A stretch of DNA of 64,000 nucleotides from Nannocystis sp. (GTDB taxonomy: Bacteria; Myxococcota_A; Polyangia; Nannocystales; Nannocystaceae): the NCBI GenBank assembly GCA_016712315.1, contig JADJRG010000013.1, forward strand, positions 1,710,001-1,774,000, given 5' to 3'. The notes beneath the pieces are model-generated. The model ran no database searches. It was not told the origin of the DNA and saw only the letters and a list, made by a program, of their open reading frames with translations. This document shows positions 24,996 to 33,728 of this stretch, one piece after another. Positions within the stretch are counted from its first letter, which is position 1, and each line of letters starts with the position of its first letter. Made by a program: the position numbers and the translations under genes.

Positions 24996-26534
24996 TCAGT
25001 ACGCCTTGGCCATGAGCACCCGGCGCGGGCTGGGGCGGCCGCTGCGGATGCACACGCCAGGCTGCGGGTCCGGGCCTTGGCCGGGCAGCGGGATGCAGCG
25101 GATCGTCACCTTGGTCTCCTCCTTGATCCGCGCCTCGGTCTCGGCGGTGCCGTCCCAGTGGCACCAGGCGAAGGTGCTCTTGTCGCCGGCGAAGGTGGCG
25201 AGGAATTCGTCCCAGGTGTCGAGGGTGACCTCGCGGGCGCGCATACGCTCGCGGGCGAGGCGCAGCAGCTCGGCCTGGAAGGTGGCGAGGCGGGCGGTGA
25301 AGGTGGCGATGAACTCGGCCTCGCTCACGAACTCTTTGCCGCTGCCGGCGGCGGTGTCGACGCGCATCTTGACGCAGACTTGGCCCTTGGCGAGATCCTT
25401 GGGGCCGAGCTCGATCCGTACGGGTACGCCGCGGCGCTCCCACTCGTAGAACTTGGCGCCGGGGCGGATCGGCCGGTCGTCGACGACGACCTCGATGAAG
25501 TCGCGGTAACGAGCGCGAGGGGGGGCGATGTCGAGGTCGCTGAGGGCGGCCTTGATCCGCTCAGCGGCGACGAGCACGGCGGCGTGCTCCTCTTCGCTGC
25601 GGAAGATCGGGACGATGACGGCGTGGATCGGCGCCATACGCGGCGGTAAGACGAGGCCGGCGTCGTCCGAGTGGGTCATGATGAGGCCGCCGATGAGGCG
25701 GGTCGAGACGCCCCAGGAGGTCTGCCATACGTAGTCGAGCGCGCCGGCTTCGGTCTGGAATTGGACGTCGAAGGCGCGGCCGAAATTCTGGCCGAGGTCG
25801 TGGCTGGTGCCCGCTTGTAAGGCCTTGCCGTCCTGCATCAGCGCCTCGATGCACATCGAGGTGAGGGCGCCGGCGAACTTCTCGGAGGCGGTCTTCTCGC
25901 CGCGGATCACAGGCATGGCCATGACCTCTTCGGCGAAGTCGCCATAGACGCCGAGCATACGCTGCACCTCCGCGAGGCCGTCCTCGTGGGTGGCGTGGGC
26001 GGTGTGCCCCTCCTGCCACAAGAACTCGGTGGTCCGCAGGAACATGCGGGTGCGCTTCTCCCAGCGCATGACGTTGGCCCACTGGTTCACGAGCAGCGGC
26101 AGGTCGCGGTAGCTCTCGATCCACTTGGAAAAGTAGTAGCCGATGATCGTCTCGCTGGTGGGGCGGATGACGTAGGGCTCCTCGAGCTTCTCGCCGCCGG
26201 CGTGGGTGACGACGGCGAGCTCGGGGGCGAAGCCCTCGACGTGCTCGGCCTCCTTGGTGATGAAGCTCTGGGGGATGAGGACCGGAAAATAGGCGTTCTT
26301 GTGGCCGGTGGCCTTGAAGCGGGCGTCGAGGTCGCGCTGGATCTTCTCCCAGATCGCGTAGCCGTGCGGCTTGATGACCATGCAGCCCTTGACGACCTTG
26401 GCGGGCTCAGCGAGCTCCGCCTCGCGGATGACGTCTTGGTACCACTGGGGGTAGTCGGCCTCGCGTGTGGCGATCTTGCCGCCGATCTTGCCGCCACCCT
26501 CTTGCTCGTGCTCGTCGCTGGGCTTCTTCGCCAT
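24996..26534 (-). CDS. proS: Proline--tRNA ligase, archaeal/eukaryotic type
   Basis: 512 residues from ATG 26534. Class II core with motif 2 VMRWEKRTRMFLRTTEFLWQEGHTAH and the conserved PTSET (VIRPTSETIIGYYFSKWI). It lacks the INS editing domain of the bacterial type and ends with the invariant C-terminal Tyr (MAKAY) that enters the active site in archaeal-type ProRS. A Cys-containing zinc-like segment (CIPLPGQGPDPQPGVC) precedes the end. The N-terminal 15 residues are a Lys/Glu/Gly-rich extension. A longer frame upstream has no family support. Confidence 0.95.
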   Translation of the reverse strand: MAKKPSDEHEQEGGGKIGGKIATREADYPQWYQDVIREAELAEPAKVVKGCMVIKPHGYAIWEKIQRDLDARFKATGHKNAYFPVLIPQSFITKEAEHVEGFAPELAVVTHAGGEKLEEPYVIRPTSETIIGYYFSKWIESYRDLPLLVNQWANVMRWEKRTRMFLRTTEFLWQEGHTAHATHEDGLAEVQRMLGVYGDFAEEVMAMPVIRGEKTASEKFAGALTSMCIEALMQDGKALQAGTSHDLGQNFGRAFDVQFQTEAGALDYVWQTSWGVSTRLIGGLIMTHSDDAGLVLPPRMAPIHAVIVPIFRSEEEHAAVLVAAERIKAALSDLDIAPPRARYRDFIEVVVDDRPIRPGAKFYEWERRGVPVRIELGPKDLAKGQVCVKMRVDTAAGSGKEFVSEAEFIATFTARLATFQAELLRLARERMRAREVTLDTWDEFLATFAGDKSTFAWCHWDGTAETEARIKEETKVTIRCIPLPGQGPDPQPGVCIRSGRPSPRRVLMAKAY

Positions 26535-26584
26535 GCGGCGCAGGATGCCCAGGAAGGGCGGGCGCTGGCAAGGGCGGTGTGGCC

Positions 26585-27514
26585 TCAGCGGCCGACCGGC
26601 GGGCCCTCGCAGAGGAAGCCGCGCTTGATGTCGCAGCGCAGGTCGTTCCAGTCGGCCTCGGTTTGTAGCTCGACGCAGTCCTCGTTGCCGTTGTAGTTGT
26701 CGGGCTGGCCGACGTCCCACTTGGCGCTCGATTGCACGAGAGGGGCGCCGTCGACCCAGATGTGCGCTCCTTCGACGTCGCGGTCGTGCAGGCCGATCCA
26801 CCAGCGTGCGCCGCCGGGGACGTCGAGCTGTTGGAGGAGGAGCTGGTGCTCGTCGAGCTGCTCGAGGATCACGAGATCGGCGGCGCGCTGCTGGCAGGCG
26901 TCGCGGGCCTCTTGCCAGCCTATGGGGGTCGGGCAGCGGTGGTAGACGCTGCCGCCGAGCTCGGCCATGAGGCAGCCACCGCACCAAGTGTTGGTCGCGG
27001 CGTACTCGTCGACATAACCGTCGCAGTCGTTGTCGATGTCGTCGCAGATCTCGTCGGCGCTAGGGTTGCGATCGGGGTCCTGATCGTCGCAGTCGCCGGC
27101 TTGGTCGACCGCGCCAGGCGGGGCGTCGCAGGCGAGCAATTCGTCGTCCGGGTCGCCGTAGCTGTCGTCGTCGAGGTCGGGGTACCAGGGCGTGGGCTGG
27201 CAAGCGGTGGTGCTGTCGCTGTCGCTGGTGGTCGTGGTCTCGCTGGTGGTCGTGGTCTCGCTGGCGGTTGTGGCGGTCGAGGAGGTCGTGGTCGGCTCGG
27301 CGGTGGCGCTGTCGGTGGCGGTGGCGTTCGGGTCGCCGGTCGTGGCGCTGGCGCCGGTCGTGGTGGCGTCAGCGTCGCTGCCGGTGGCCGTGGGATCGAG
27401 GGGCGTTAGATCGCGGAAGCAGGCGGCGGCGGCCAAGAGCGCGAGCAATACGACCGGGCGCGCGATGAGGCGCGCGCCCGGGGAGGCCCTTCGCTGCGCT
27501 CTCGCTGGGTTCAC
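26585..27514 (-). CDS. C-type-lectin lipoprotein with MopE-like Asp-rich motif
   Basis: 309 residues. A signal peptide ends in lipobox LAAAAC, followed by a Ser/Thr/Ala linker of about 75 residues. Then comes an Asp-rich putative metal-binding motif (DLDDDSYGDPDD, DQAGDCDDQDPDRNPSADEICDDIDNDCDGYVDE) as in MopE. The C-terminal about 125 residues are a C-type lectin domain: WWIGLHDRDVEG, QPDN (QPD, galactose-type specificity in animal lectins) and WND before the last Cys. Surface glycan binding with calcium is inferred. The start is GTG 27514, whose GTGA overlaps the stop of the preceding lipoprotein gene, so the two are coupled. Confidence 0.87.
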   Translation of the reverse strand: MNPARAQRRASPGARLIARPVVLLALLAAAACFRDLTPLDPTATGSDADATTTGASATTGDPNATATDSATAEPTTTSSTATTASETTTTSETTTTSDSDSTTACQPTPWYPDLDDDSYGDPDDELLACDAPPGAVDQAGDCDDQDPDRNPSADEICDDIDNDCDGYVDEYAATNTWCGGCLMAELGGSVYHRCPTPIGWQEARDACQQRAADLVILEQLDEHQLLLQQLDVPGGARWWIGLHDRDVEGAHIWVDGAPLVQSSAKWDVGQPDNYNGNEDCVELQTEADWNDLRCDIKRGFLCEGPPVGR

Positions 27515-28029
27515 GGGGCCTTGTTGCCGAATTTTTCCATGCAGCGCTTGAGAAGATCGGGGAGCTTCTTGCGCAGCTCGGTGGGGGCGTTCTTCATGGC
27601 GTTGACCTGGCAGGCGGCGACCTCGATGCTGCCGGCGTCGACGCACCCCTGCTTGGCGAAGCCGAGCTGGGTGCCCTTGGCGGACTCCCACTTGGCGAGC
27701 GCCTCGCCCTCGTAGTGCTTGTGCATAAAGTCGTCTTCGCCCTTGGTGCGCTCTTCACAGGCCTTGTCGAGCTTCTTGGGGAGGGTGTCGGGCAAGACGG
27801 CGAGGGCGTCGATGGCGGCGGCCTCGGCGGCGGCGGCCTCTTCGGCGGCCTTGGCCTTGGCTTCGCGCTCGGCCTTGCGCTTGGCGAGCGGATCTTCCGC
27901 AGGGGGCGCCTCCTCGGCCTTCTTGGCGGGGTCTTCGGCGGGGGCGTCCTTGGCGCTGTCACACCCCGAGGCGGTGAAGGTGGCGGCTGAGAGGAGCGGG
28001 AGCAGGAGTGCGAGGGCGCGGAGCTTCAT
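27511..28029 (-). CDS. Lipoprotein with charged helix, unknown
   Basis: 172 residues from ATG 28029. Lipobox TASGC; then a Lys/Glu/Ala-rich helix (DPAKKAEEAPPAEDPLAKRKAEREAKAKAAEEAAAAEAAA broken by Pro) likely to form a coiled coil, and a globular C-terminal part with four Cys (DKACEER, KQGCVDAG, VAACQVN, LLKRCMEKFG). No family recognised. Overlaps the lectin gene by GTGA, so the two products are probably made together. Confidence 0.75.
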   Translation of the reverse strand: MKLRALALLLPLLSAATFTASGCDSAKDAPAEDPAKKAEEAPPAEDPLAKRKAEREAKAKAAEEAAAAEAAAIDALAVLPDTLPKKLDKACEERTKGEDDFMHKHYEGEALAKWESAKGTQLGFAKQGCVDAGSIEVAACQVNAMKNAPTELRKKLPDLLKRCMEKFGNKAP

Positions 28030-28135
28030 CGGAGTCGACGGTGCCACGCGGCGAGCAGGCGGCGCAAGAGCGCTCGAAAACGGCAGGTCAGGGGACGTCG
28101 ACGCCCCTGGGTCGCTCGGCGGTGTCTGGTCGACG

Positions 28136-28204
28136 GTACTACGCACCAGAAAGAGCGCCCTCGGGCCGATGTGGCCGCGGGGCGCTCTTTCTGGTGCGTG
28201 GTGC
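28136..28204 (-). terminator. Very long perfect hairpin downstream of the thiolase gene
   Basis: Perfect 20-bp arms: ACGCACCAGAAAGAGCGCCC (28141-28160) and its complement at 28180-28199. Pairing continues outward with wobbles to 28136/28204, and the 19-nt loop contains another GGCC/GGCC stem. It starts 20 bp after the thiolase stop (minus strand). No T-run follows, so it may be a terminator, an mRNA-stabilising structure or the remnant of a small mobile repeat. Confidence 0.6.
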
Positions 28205-28223
28205 TTGGGGAGCGCGCGCGGGG

Positions 28224-29426
28224 CTACTCGACGCGCTCGAGGAGGAGGGCGATGCCTTGGCCGCCGCCGATGCAGGCGGAGCCGACGGCGTAGCGGCCGC
28301 CGGTGCGCTGGAGCTCGTGCACGAGGTGGGCGGTGATCCGCGAGCCGGAGGCGGCGAGGGGGTGGCCGAGGGCGATCGCGCCGCCGTTGGTGTTGGTCTT
28401 GGCGCGGTCGAGGCCGAGCTCCTTCTCGCAGGCGAGGTACTGCGGGGCGAAGGCCTCGTTGATCTCAAAAAGATCGACGTCGCCGACGCTGAGGCCGGCG
28501 CGGGCGAGAACGCCGCGGATCGCCGGCACCGGGCCGATGCCCATGATCTTGGGGTCGACGCCGGCGACGTGGTAGGCGACGAGGCGGGCGAGCGGGCGCA
28601 GGCTGTGGCGCGCGACGGCGGCCTCGCTGGCGAGGATGATCGCGCCGGCGCCGTCGCTGATCCCCGAGGCGTTGCCGGCGGTGACGACGCCGTCCTTCTT
28701 AAAGACGGGCGGGAGCTTGGCCATGCTGGCGAGGCTGGCGTCGCGGCGCGGGTGCTCGTCGGTGTCGAAGGTGACCGGGCCCTTCTTGCTCTTGAGCTCG
28801 ATGGGGGCGATCTCAGCGGCGAAGCGGCCGGCGTCCTGCGCGGCGGCCCAGGACTGCTGGCTGCGCAGGCCGTAGGCGTCGGCGTCTTCGCGGGTGATGC
28901 TGTACTGCTCGGCTAAATTCTCGGCGGTGATCGCCATGGGGCAGCCGCAGTAGGTGTCGACGAGGGAGGACCACAAGGTGTCCTCGAGCTTGGGATCGCT
29001 GCCGAAGCGGGTGCCCCAGCGGATGTTGCGGGCGGCGTAGGGGGCCTGGCTCATGCTCTCGGCGCCGCCGGCGAGCACGAGCTCGGACTCGCCGAGGAGG
29101 ATCTCTTGCGCGCCGGTGACGACGCTCTGAAACCCAGAGCCGCAGAGGCGGTTGACGGTGAGGGCAGGCACGCCGATCGGGGCGCCGCTCTTGAGGCCGA
29201 TGTGACGGGCCATGTAGATGGCGTCGGCGGAGGTCTGAGCGACGTTGCCGACGCAGACGCTGTCGAGGTGGGCGGGGTCGATGCCGCCCGCGGCGAGCGC
29301 GGACTTGGCCGCGATGACGCCGAGGTCGATGGCGCTGAGATCCTTGAGGGCGCCTCCGAAGGCGCCAAAGGCGGTGCGCTTGGCGGCGACGATGTAGATC
29401 GGGCGTGAGATGGGCTGCTTCGTCAT
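28224..29426 (-). CDS. Acetyl-CoA C-acyltransferase (thiolase)
   Basis: 400 residues. Nucleophile C95 in VNRLCGSGFQSV, GHPLAASGSR with the catalytic His, and the second Cys in SACIGGGQG are intact; NEAFAPQ is also present. The sequence pattern is closest to mitochondrial-type 3-ketoacyl-CoA thiolases (ACAA2-like), so it may act in beta-oxidation or in acetoacetyl-CoA metabolism. ATG 29426 has GGAG upstream. No other fatty-acid genes adjoin it. Confidence 0.92.
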   Translation of the reverse strand: MTKQPISRPIYIVAAKRTAFGAFGGALKDLSAIDLGVIAAKSALAAGGIDPAHLDSVCVGNVAQTSADAIYMARHIGLKSGAPIGVPALTVNRLCGSGFQSVVTGAQEILLGESELVLAGGAESMSQAPYAARNIRWGTRFGSDPKLEDTLWSSLVDTYCGCPMAITAENLAEQYSITREDADAYGLRSQQSWAAAQDAGRFAAEIAPIELKSKKGPVTFDTDEHPRRDASLASMAKLPPVFKKDGVVTAGNASGISDGAGAIILASEAAVARHSLRPLARLVAYHVAGVDPKIMGIGPVPAIRGVLARAGLSVGDVDLFEINEAFAPQYLACEKELGLDRAKTNTNGGAIALGHPLAASGSRITAHLVHELQRTGGRYAVGSACIGGGQGIALLLERVE

Positions 29427-29455
29427 GAGTTCTCCGGCGCTCTGCCTGCGGCAGT

Positions 29456-30253
29456 ATGCGAGGCATCATCGCTGGGCTGACTGGGGCCGCGGGCGCGATG
29501 GTTTGCGCTTCCTCACGATTTGCGGTTCACTCGGGCTCTCTCGTGATGCTGTGCGCCGCTTCGCTGATCCTCTCGGTCGCGCTCGCAGATGCGCCCGCGG
29601 CGTCGTCCGCGGAGGAGCGCGCGCCGGCGCGTCCGCGGCGGTCTTCGATGCACGACTACCTGGTGCGTGAGGCGCCGCGCTCGCCTCGTTTCCTCGATCA
29701 CGGGGTGCTGGCGGCGGGGGTCGCGGTGGGGGCGCCGCACGGCTATCGGCTGGCGGTGACGGTGGGGCTCTTGGACCACTTGACGATCGGGGCGACGGCG
29801 AACTGGCTCCCAGGACAGGCGCGGCCCGGCTGGTCGCCGCTGCTGGCGCTGGCGCTCTTTCGGGCGCGATGGCTGAGCGTCGGCGCGACGTACTTCCAGC
29901 TCTTGTACCCGACGCCGGTGATCGACCTCGACCCGACGACGCTGTCGTTCCAGCGACGCGCGCACTACGTGATGGGGACGGTGAGCTTCTCGCAAGGGTG
30001 GCTGAGCGGCGGCTTCGATGTGGGCGTGGCCCGCGGGCCAGAGGCGGATCCGTTCGCCGTGACGATGGACCCGATCAACCAGACGCCGATCGTGCGCAGC
30101 CGGGTCGGCGCAGGGCTGCACGTGCGCGCAGGGACCCGGCGGGTCGGGGTGATCGGGCAGGTGATCTACCCGTTCATCAGCGCCGAGCTGGCGCTGGAGC
30201 TGCGCTTTGGGGTGTTCGAGCGGCGCGCGCGGGCGCAGCGGTCGGCGCTGTGA
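29456..30253 (+). CDS. Predicted outer-membrane beta-barrel-like protein, unknown
   Basis: 265 residues. A long or duplicated hydrophobic N-terminus (two segments, residues 1-20 and 28-46) suggests a signal peptide; ATG 29498 or 29546 may be the real start. After residue 70 there are alternating hydrophobic strands (VAVGAPHGYRLAVTVGLLDHLTIGATANW, LSVGATYFQLLYP, YVMGTVSFSQGWLSGGFDVGVARG) ending FGVFERRARAQR. That alternation fits a small barrel of 8-10 strands. No family recognised. Divergent from thiolase, with 29 bp between start codons. Confidence 0.7.
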   Translation: MRGIIAGLTGAAGAMVCASSRFAVHSGSLVMLCAASLILSVALADAPAASSAEERAPARPRRSSMHDYLVREAPRSPRFLDHGVLAAGVAVGAPHGYRLAVTVGLLDHLTIGATANWLPGQARPGWSPLLALALFRARWLSVGATYFQLLYPTPVIDLDPTTLSFQRRAHYVMGTVSFSQGWLSGGFDVGVARGPEADPFAVTMDPINQTPIVRSRVGAGLHVRAGTRRVGVIGQVIYPFISAELALELRFGVFERRARAQRSAL

Positions 30254-30297
30254 CGCTCATGACCGCTACCCAGGATGCCGAAGCGCTCCACGAGTCC

Positions 30298-30329
30298 ACA
30301 AACCCACAAACCCACAAACCCGAAAACCC
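30298..30329 (+). repeat. 8-bp tandem repeat in an AT-richer patch
   Basis: Three exact copies of ACAAACCC (30298-30321) and a GAAAACCC variant, in the 114-bp gap between convergent genes. Base composition there is much poorer in G than its surroundings. Confidence 0.85.
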
Positions 30330-30367
30330 ACAGGTCCGAGGCGGGCCTTGGCTTCCGCCCAAGTCGA

Positions 30368-31588
30368 CTAGAATGCGAGGCCAGCGGGGCTGAGGGCGAA
30401 GGGGCGGCCGCGGTCGCGGCGGCGGTGCTGCTCGGCGCGGGCGCCGTTGATCTGGTCGCGCATCAAATAATAGACGCTGTAGACGAAGAGCGAGGCGCCG
30501 TAGCCGAGGACAAAGGCGGCGCCGCTGTGACGCGCGGCGGCGCTCTTGGCGGGGCCTTGATAGAGCGGATCGGACCAGTCGACCGGCGGGATGCTGTTAA
30601 AGTCGCGGGCGGCGAGGTTGACGCCGATCGCGCCGCCGATGACGGCGCCGAGGCCGAGGATCGACTCGCCTCCCCAAAGAAGGATCCGGCGGCGACGTGA
30701 GCCCGCCTGGGCGCTTAGGAGGGCCGTGCCGACGCCGAGGGAGGCGCCGAGCAGCGCGGTGCCGGTGCTGCGCAAGGTGACGGCGCGGGTGAGCAACTGA
30801 CGGCATTGAAAGGGGCCGCCGTCGCAGGCTTGTTCGCCCTCGCGCAAGGTGCTGCGGTATTGTGATTGGCCGCCGATGGTCAGGCCAACGCCGACAGCGC
30901 CGAGCACAAAGGGCGAGGCGCTGACGCCTACGCGGATGAAGCGAGGGTCGCGGCCGGCGAGGGTGGCCTCGGCGGGCGGCGGGACGATCCCGCGGAGCAC
31001 GGTGACCTCGACCTCATGAGCGCGGTAATAGCCGTCGTCAGGGACGACGACGACCCAGCGGCCAGCGTCGACCAGGACCTCGCCGCGCTGGCGGCCGCTG
31101 TCGTCGCCCTCGCGCTGGAGCGTGACGAGCAGGGGCGGGAGCACGTCGGCGGGGCCGCCGTCGCGCTCCACTTGGACGGTGATCGGCGTGTCCTTTGGGT
31201 CAGCTTTGAGAACGATCGCGAGGGGGACGAGGGCGGCGTCGAGCTCGCGGAGCAGAGCGGCGGCCTCGGGATCGGCGCGGCCGTCGGCGAGGTAGGCGCG
31301 CAGGTAGGCGGCGGCGTGGGCCTTGTGGCCGAGCTCGGCGCGGGCGATCGCGGCTCTCTTTAAAAAATGCGGGGCGCGGTCGATGCCCGGCGGCGGCTCG
31401 CTCCAGGCGGCTTCGGCCGCGAGCGCGGCGGCGAGGGCGCCTCCTGGGGGCGTCGGCGGCGGACACGGCGGGGGCGGCTCGGCGACGTCCCCGCCGATCG
31501 GCAGGGCGATCGGCATGTCCGCGGCGTACACAGGGGCGCTGGACGTGGCGACGACGAGGGTGAGGGTGGTCCGGCGGAGTAGGCTCAT
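30368..31588 (-). CDS. Exported multi-pass membrane protein with carrier-like N-terminal region, unknown
   Basis: 406 residues from ATG 31588 (an upstream TTG at 31618 is less likely). A signal peptide (TTLTLVVATSSAPVYA) precedes a Pro-rich stretch, a helical part that looks like a TPR (RAAIARAELGHKAHAAAYLRAYLADGRADPEAAALL), and a beta domain resembling PEGA-type modules (GEVLVDAGRWVVVVPDDGYYRA). Three to four membrane segments follow (VLGAVGVGLTIGG, ALLGASLGVGTALLSA, LGLGAVIGGAIGVNLA, FVLGYGASLFVYSVYYLM). This layout is common in myxobacterial proteins of unknown role. Confidence 0.75.
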   Translation of the reverse strand: MSLLRRTTLTLVVATSSAPVYAADMPIALPIGGDVAEPPPPCPPPTPPGGALAAALAAEAAWSEPPPGIDRAPHFLKRAAIARAELGHKAHAAAYLRAYLADGRADPEAAALLRELDAALVPLAIVLKADPKDTPITVQVERDGGPADVLPPLLVTLQREGDDSGRQRGEVLVDAGRWVVVVPDDGYYRAHEVEVTVLRGIVPPPAEATLAGRDPRFIRVGVSASPFVLGAVGVGLTIGGQSQYRSTLREGEQACDGGPFQCRQLLTRAVTLRSTGTALLGASLGVGTALLSAQAGSRRRRILLWGGESILGLGAVIGGAIGVNLAARDFNSIPPVDWSDPLYQGPAKSAAARHSGAAFVLGYGASLFVYSVYYLMRDQINGARAEQHRRRDRGRPFALSPAGLAF

Positions 31589-31678
31589 CGGCCAGGCGAA
31601 GCTACCTCGGATCTCCAAGGAGCGCAGCGCGGTTGTGCGGGCAAATATGCGCGCTGGGGCGAGCGTCGGCGCCGCTCG

Positions 31679-32749
31679 TTAGGGGCCGCGCGGGGTCGGC
31701 GGGGCGCCTTGGGCGAGCTCGAGGACCTGCGGGCGGCCGCCGTAGTAGGCGGCCATGCCGACGTCGACCATCCACACGGCGCCGTCGCAGGCCGAGGTGA
31801 TGCCCTCTTTATGGACGGTGTGGCCGACGATCATGCGTTTTGCCGGGATCATCGCGAGCGCCTCTTGAAGGAGGCGGCAGTCGTCCAGGCCTGGGGCGTC
31901 GGAGTAGGCGCGGGTCCATACGGGGCTCTGATCGTCGAGGGCGATCTCGACGGGCACAGGGCCTTCGCCGCGCAGCCACGCCGCGACCTCGCGGTTGATC
32001 CGCTCGAGGCCGTAGCGGACGTGCTGCGGGAGCACGCCGCCGTGCACGAAGACGTTGTCGCCGATCACCTGAATGACGTTGCGTTGGGCGAGGCGGCGGG
32101 CGTACGGGCCGCCCGGGGCGAAGGCGACGAAGCGAGCGCGGGCGGATGAAGGCACGTTCTGGGCGGCTGGGCTGGTGAGATCGAGGCCGGGTAGATCTTC
32201 AAATTCCAAGAAACCGCCGGCGGTGACGTAGCGTAGATCGCCGGCGACGTTCATCAGCTCATGGTTGCCGTTGAGGACGTGCATGGCCCCGCCCGCGGCG
32301 GTCGCCTCGGCGCGCAGACGATCGAGGAGGTCGAGGATCGCGCGCTCGTCGTCTCCTCGATCGAGCTGGTCGCCGGTCTGGACGACGATGAGATCGCCGC
32401 CGCTCCAACGATCGTCCGCGTCGATCGCCCCAGCGAGGCGGAGCGCGGCCTTGGTGGCGGCGAGGTCGCCGTGGAGATCGCCGATGGCGACGATCCGCGC
32501 CGCCGCAGGCAGCCGGGCGGGCGGGAGCGTGGGATCTTGTTCTGTCCGTGGTTCTTCCGCGGAGGCAGGGGGGGGCGCTGCGGGCGTGGCGGCGGCGGGC
32601 TGCGCGGGGGCGCGCGGCGTGGCGGCCGGAGCAGGCGGCGGGGTGGTCTCGCCGCCACAAGCGTGCCCGACAACGGACAAGAAGAAGCAAGAGATGCACG
32701 TGAGCGCGAGGCGGCGGCGCCCCCGCTCGGAGCGGCTCGTCTGAGGCAT
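31679..32749 (-). CDS. Calcineurin-like metallophosphoesterase, lipoprotein
   Basis: 356 residues. Lipobox-like VGHACGG, a Pro/Ala linker, then a Ser/Thr-protein-phosphatase-type domain: IGDLHGD, QTGDQLDRGDD, LNGNHELMN, FVHGGV and IVGHTVH cover all metal-binding motifs. The enzyme should be a periplasmic or surface di-metal phosphatase, close to the Shewanella-type PPP group. Two ATGs (32758, 32749) are possible; TACCAT on the minus strand (32762 to 32757) ends 7 bp before 32749, which I prefer. Confidence 0.9.
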   Translation of the reverse strand: MPQTSRSERGRRRLALTCISCFFLSVVGHACGGETTPPPAPAATPRAPAQPAAATPAAPPPASAEEPRTEQDPTLPPARLPAAARIVAIGDLHGDLAATKAALRLAGAIDADDRWSGGDLIVVQTGDQLDRGDDERAILDLLDRLRAEATAAGGAMHVLNGNHELMNVAGDLRYVTAGGFLEFEDLPGLDLTSPAAQNVPSSARARFVAFAPGGPYARRLAQRNVIQVIGDNVFVHGGVLPQHVRYGLERINREVAAWLRGEGPVPVEIALDDQSPVWTRAYSDAPGLDDCRLLQEALAMIPAKRMIVGHTVHKEGITSACDGAVWMVDVGMAAYYGGRPQVLELAQGAPPTPRGP

Positions 32750-32756
32750 CGCGGGC

Positions 32757-32762
32757 ATGGTA
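32757..32762 (-). promoter_or_regulatory. -10 box TACCAT, leaderless spacing
   Basis: Minus strand, ends 7 bp before ATG 32749 of the phosphoesterase. Identical in sequence and spacing to the box at 47893-47898. Confidence 0.4.
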
Positions 32763-32798
32763 GCTCGATTTTTGCGGAGATTGGGGTACTCAAGGGGG

Positions 32799-33698
32799 AT
32801 GACTCGATCACCCCAAGGATCCCTGCGCCGCCGCGACGCCCTGAAGCGCTTCGGCGGCGTCGCCGTGATCTTGGCCGGGTGCGCTGGTGATGACGCCGCG
32901 TCGGCGACGAACACCACGAGCTCCACGGCGAGCACGAGCGAGGAAACGACCTCCAGCTCGACGGCGACGGAAGAGACGAGCGCCGCGTGCGACGGCGAGG
33001 CCAAGGCGTGGGCGAGCGGCGGCACGGCGGCGATGACGGCGAAGGCTTGTTACCCCGATCCGTTTACGGCGCCGCGGGCGTGCGCGCTGCTGTGTGAGAC
33101 GACGGCGGGGCCGTGCACGGCGGACGCGCCCGATCGCCAGGACGTCAGCGAAGGGCGGTCCGGGCTGCCGGTGCGGCTCGCGTTGTTGATCGTTGACGCG
33201 GACACGTGCGCGCCAGTGCCGGGCGCGCGGGTCGAGATCTGGCATACGCAGCGGGCGGGGATCTACTCGGGCGAGACGCCGGCCGGCATGTTTTGTTATG
33301 GCGCTGACCCGAGCGCCGCGGATCATCTCTACTTCCGCGGCTCCCAGACGACCGGCGCCGACGGGCGCGTCGACTTCGACACGTGTTACCCCGGCTGGTA
33401 CAAGGGGCGCGCGATCCACATCCATGTGCGCGTGTACCTCGGCGACGACGTGTACCTCACCTCGCAGCTCTTCTTCGATGACGCGCTGAACGCGGAGATC
33501 TTCGCCGCACACCCGGACTACGCCAGCTTCGGCGCCCCAGACACGACGAACACCAGCGACGGCGTGATCGACGGGGAGGCGAACCTGAGCCGCTATGTGC
33601 TCGAGGTCGCGCGGATGCCGGACGGGGCGATGCTGGCAGCGAAGCGGATCGCGATCCGCGGGGCGCCGCGCCAGCCGTCGTGTAAGGCCGGCGCCTAA
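32799..33698 (+). CDS. Intradiol-dioxygenase-like lipoprotein with Tat-type signal
   Basis: 299 residues from ATG 32799 (32757 also open). A twin-arginine signal (SLRRRDALKRFGG) ends in lipobox ILAGC, followed by a Ser/Thr linker. The C-terminal 210 residues are a ring-cleavage dioxygenase fold: VEIWHTQRAGIYSG, YFRGSQTTGADGRVDFDTCYPGWYKGRAIHIHVRV. The Fe(III) ligands Tyr...Tyr...His-x-His are visible (CYPGWY and HIH). Known relatives oxidise catechols; extracytoplasmic members may act on phenolic or lignin-like compounds, which here is inference. TACTCA lies 6 bp upstream of 32799. Confidence 0.87.
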   Translation: MTRSPQGSLRRRDALKRFGGVAVILAGCAGDDAASATNTTSSTASTSEETTSSSTATEETSAACDGEAKAWASGGTAAMTAKACYPDPFTAPRACALLCETTAGPCTADAPDRQDVSEGRSGLPVRLALLIVDADTCAPVPGARVEIWHTQRAGIYSGETPAGMFCYGADPSAADHLYFRGSQTTGADGRVDFDTCYPGWYKGRAIHIHVRVYLGDDVYLTSQLFFDDALNAEIFAAHPDYASFGAPDTTNTSDGVIDGEANLSRYVLEVARMPDGAMLAAKRIAIRGAPRQPSCKAGA

Positions 33699-33728
33699 CG
33701 ATCCTCGCTCTTGCGCCCGATCTGGCGC

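Noticed and set aside
30298..30329. ACAAACCC repeats as an att site or iteron
   Set aside because: Too short and without nearby integrase, tRNA or origin features.
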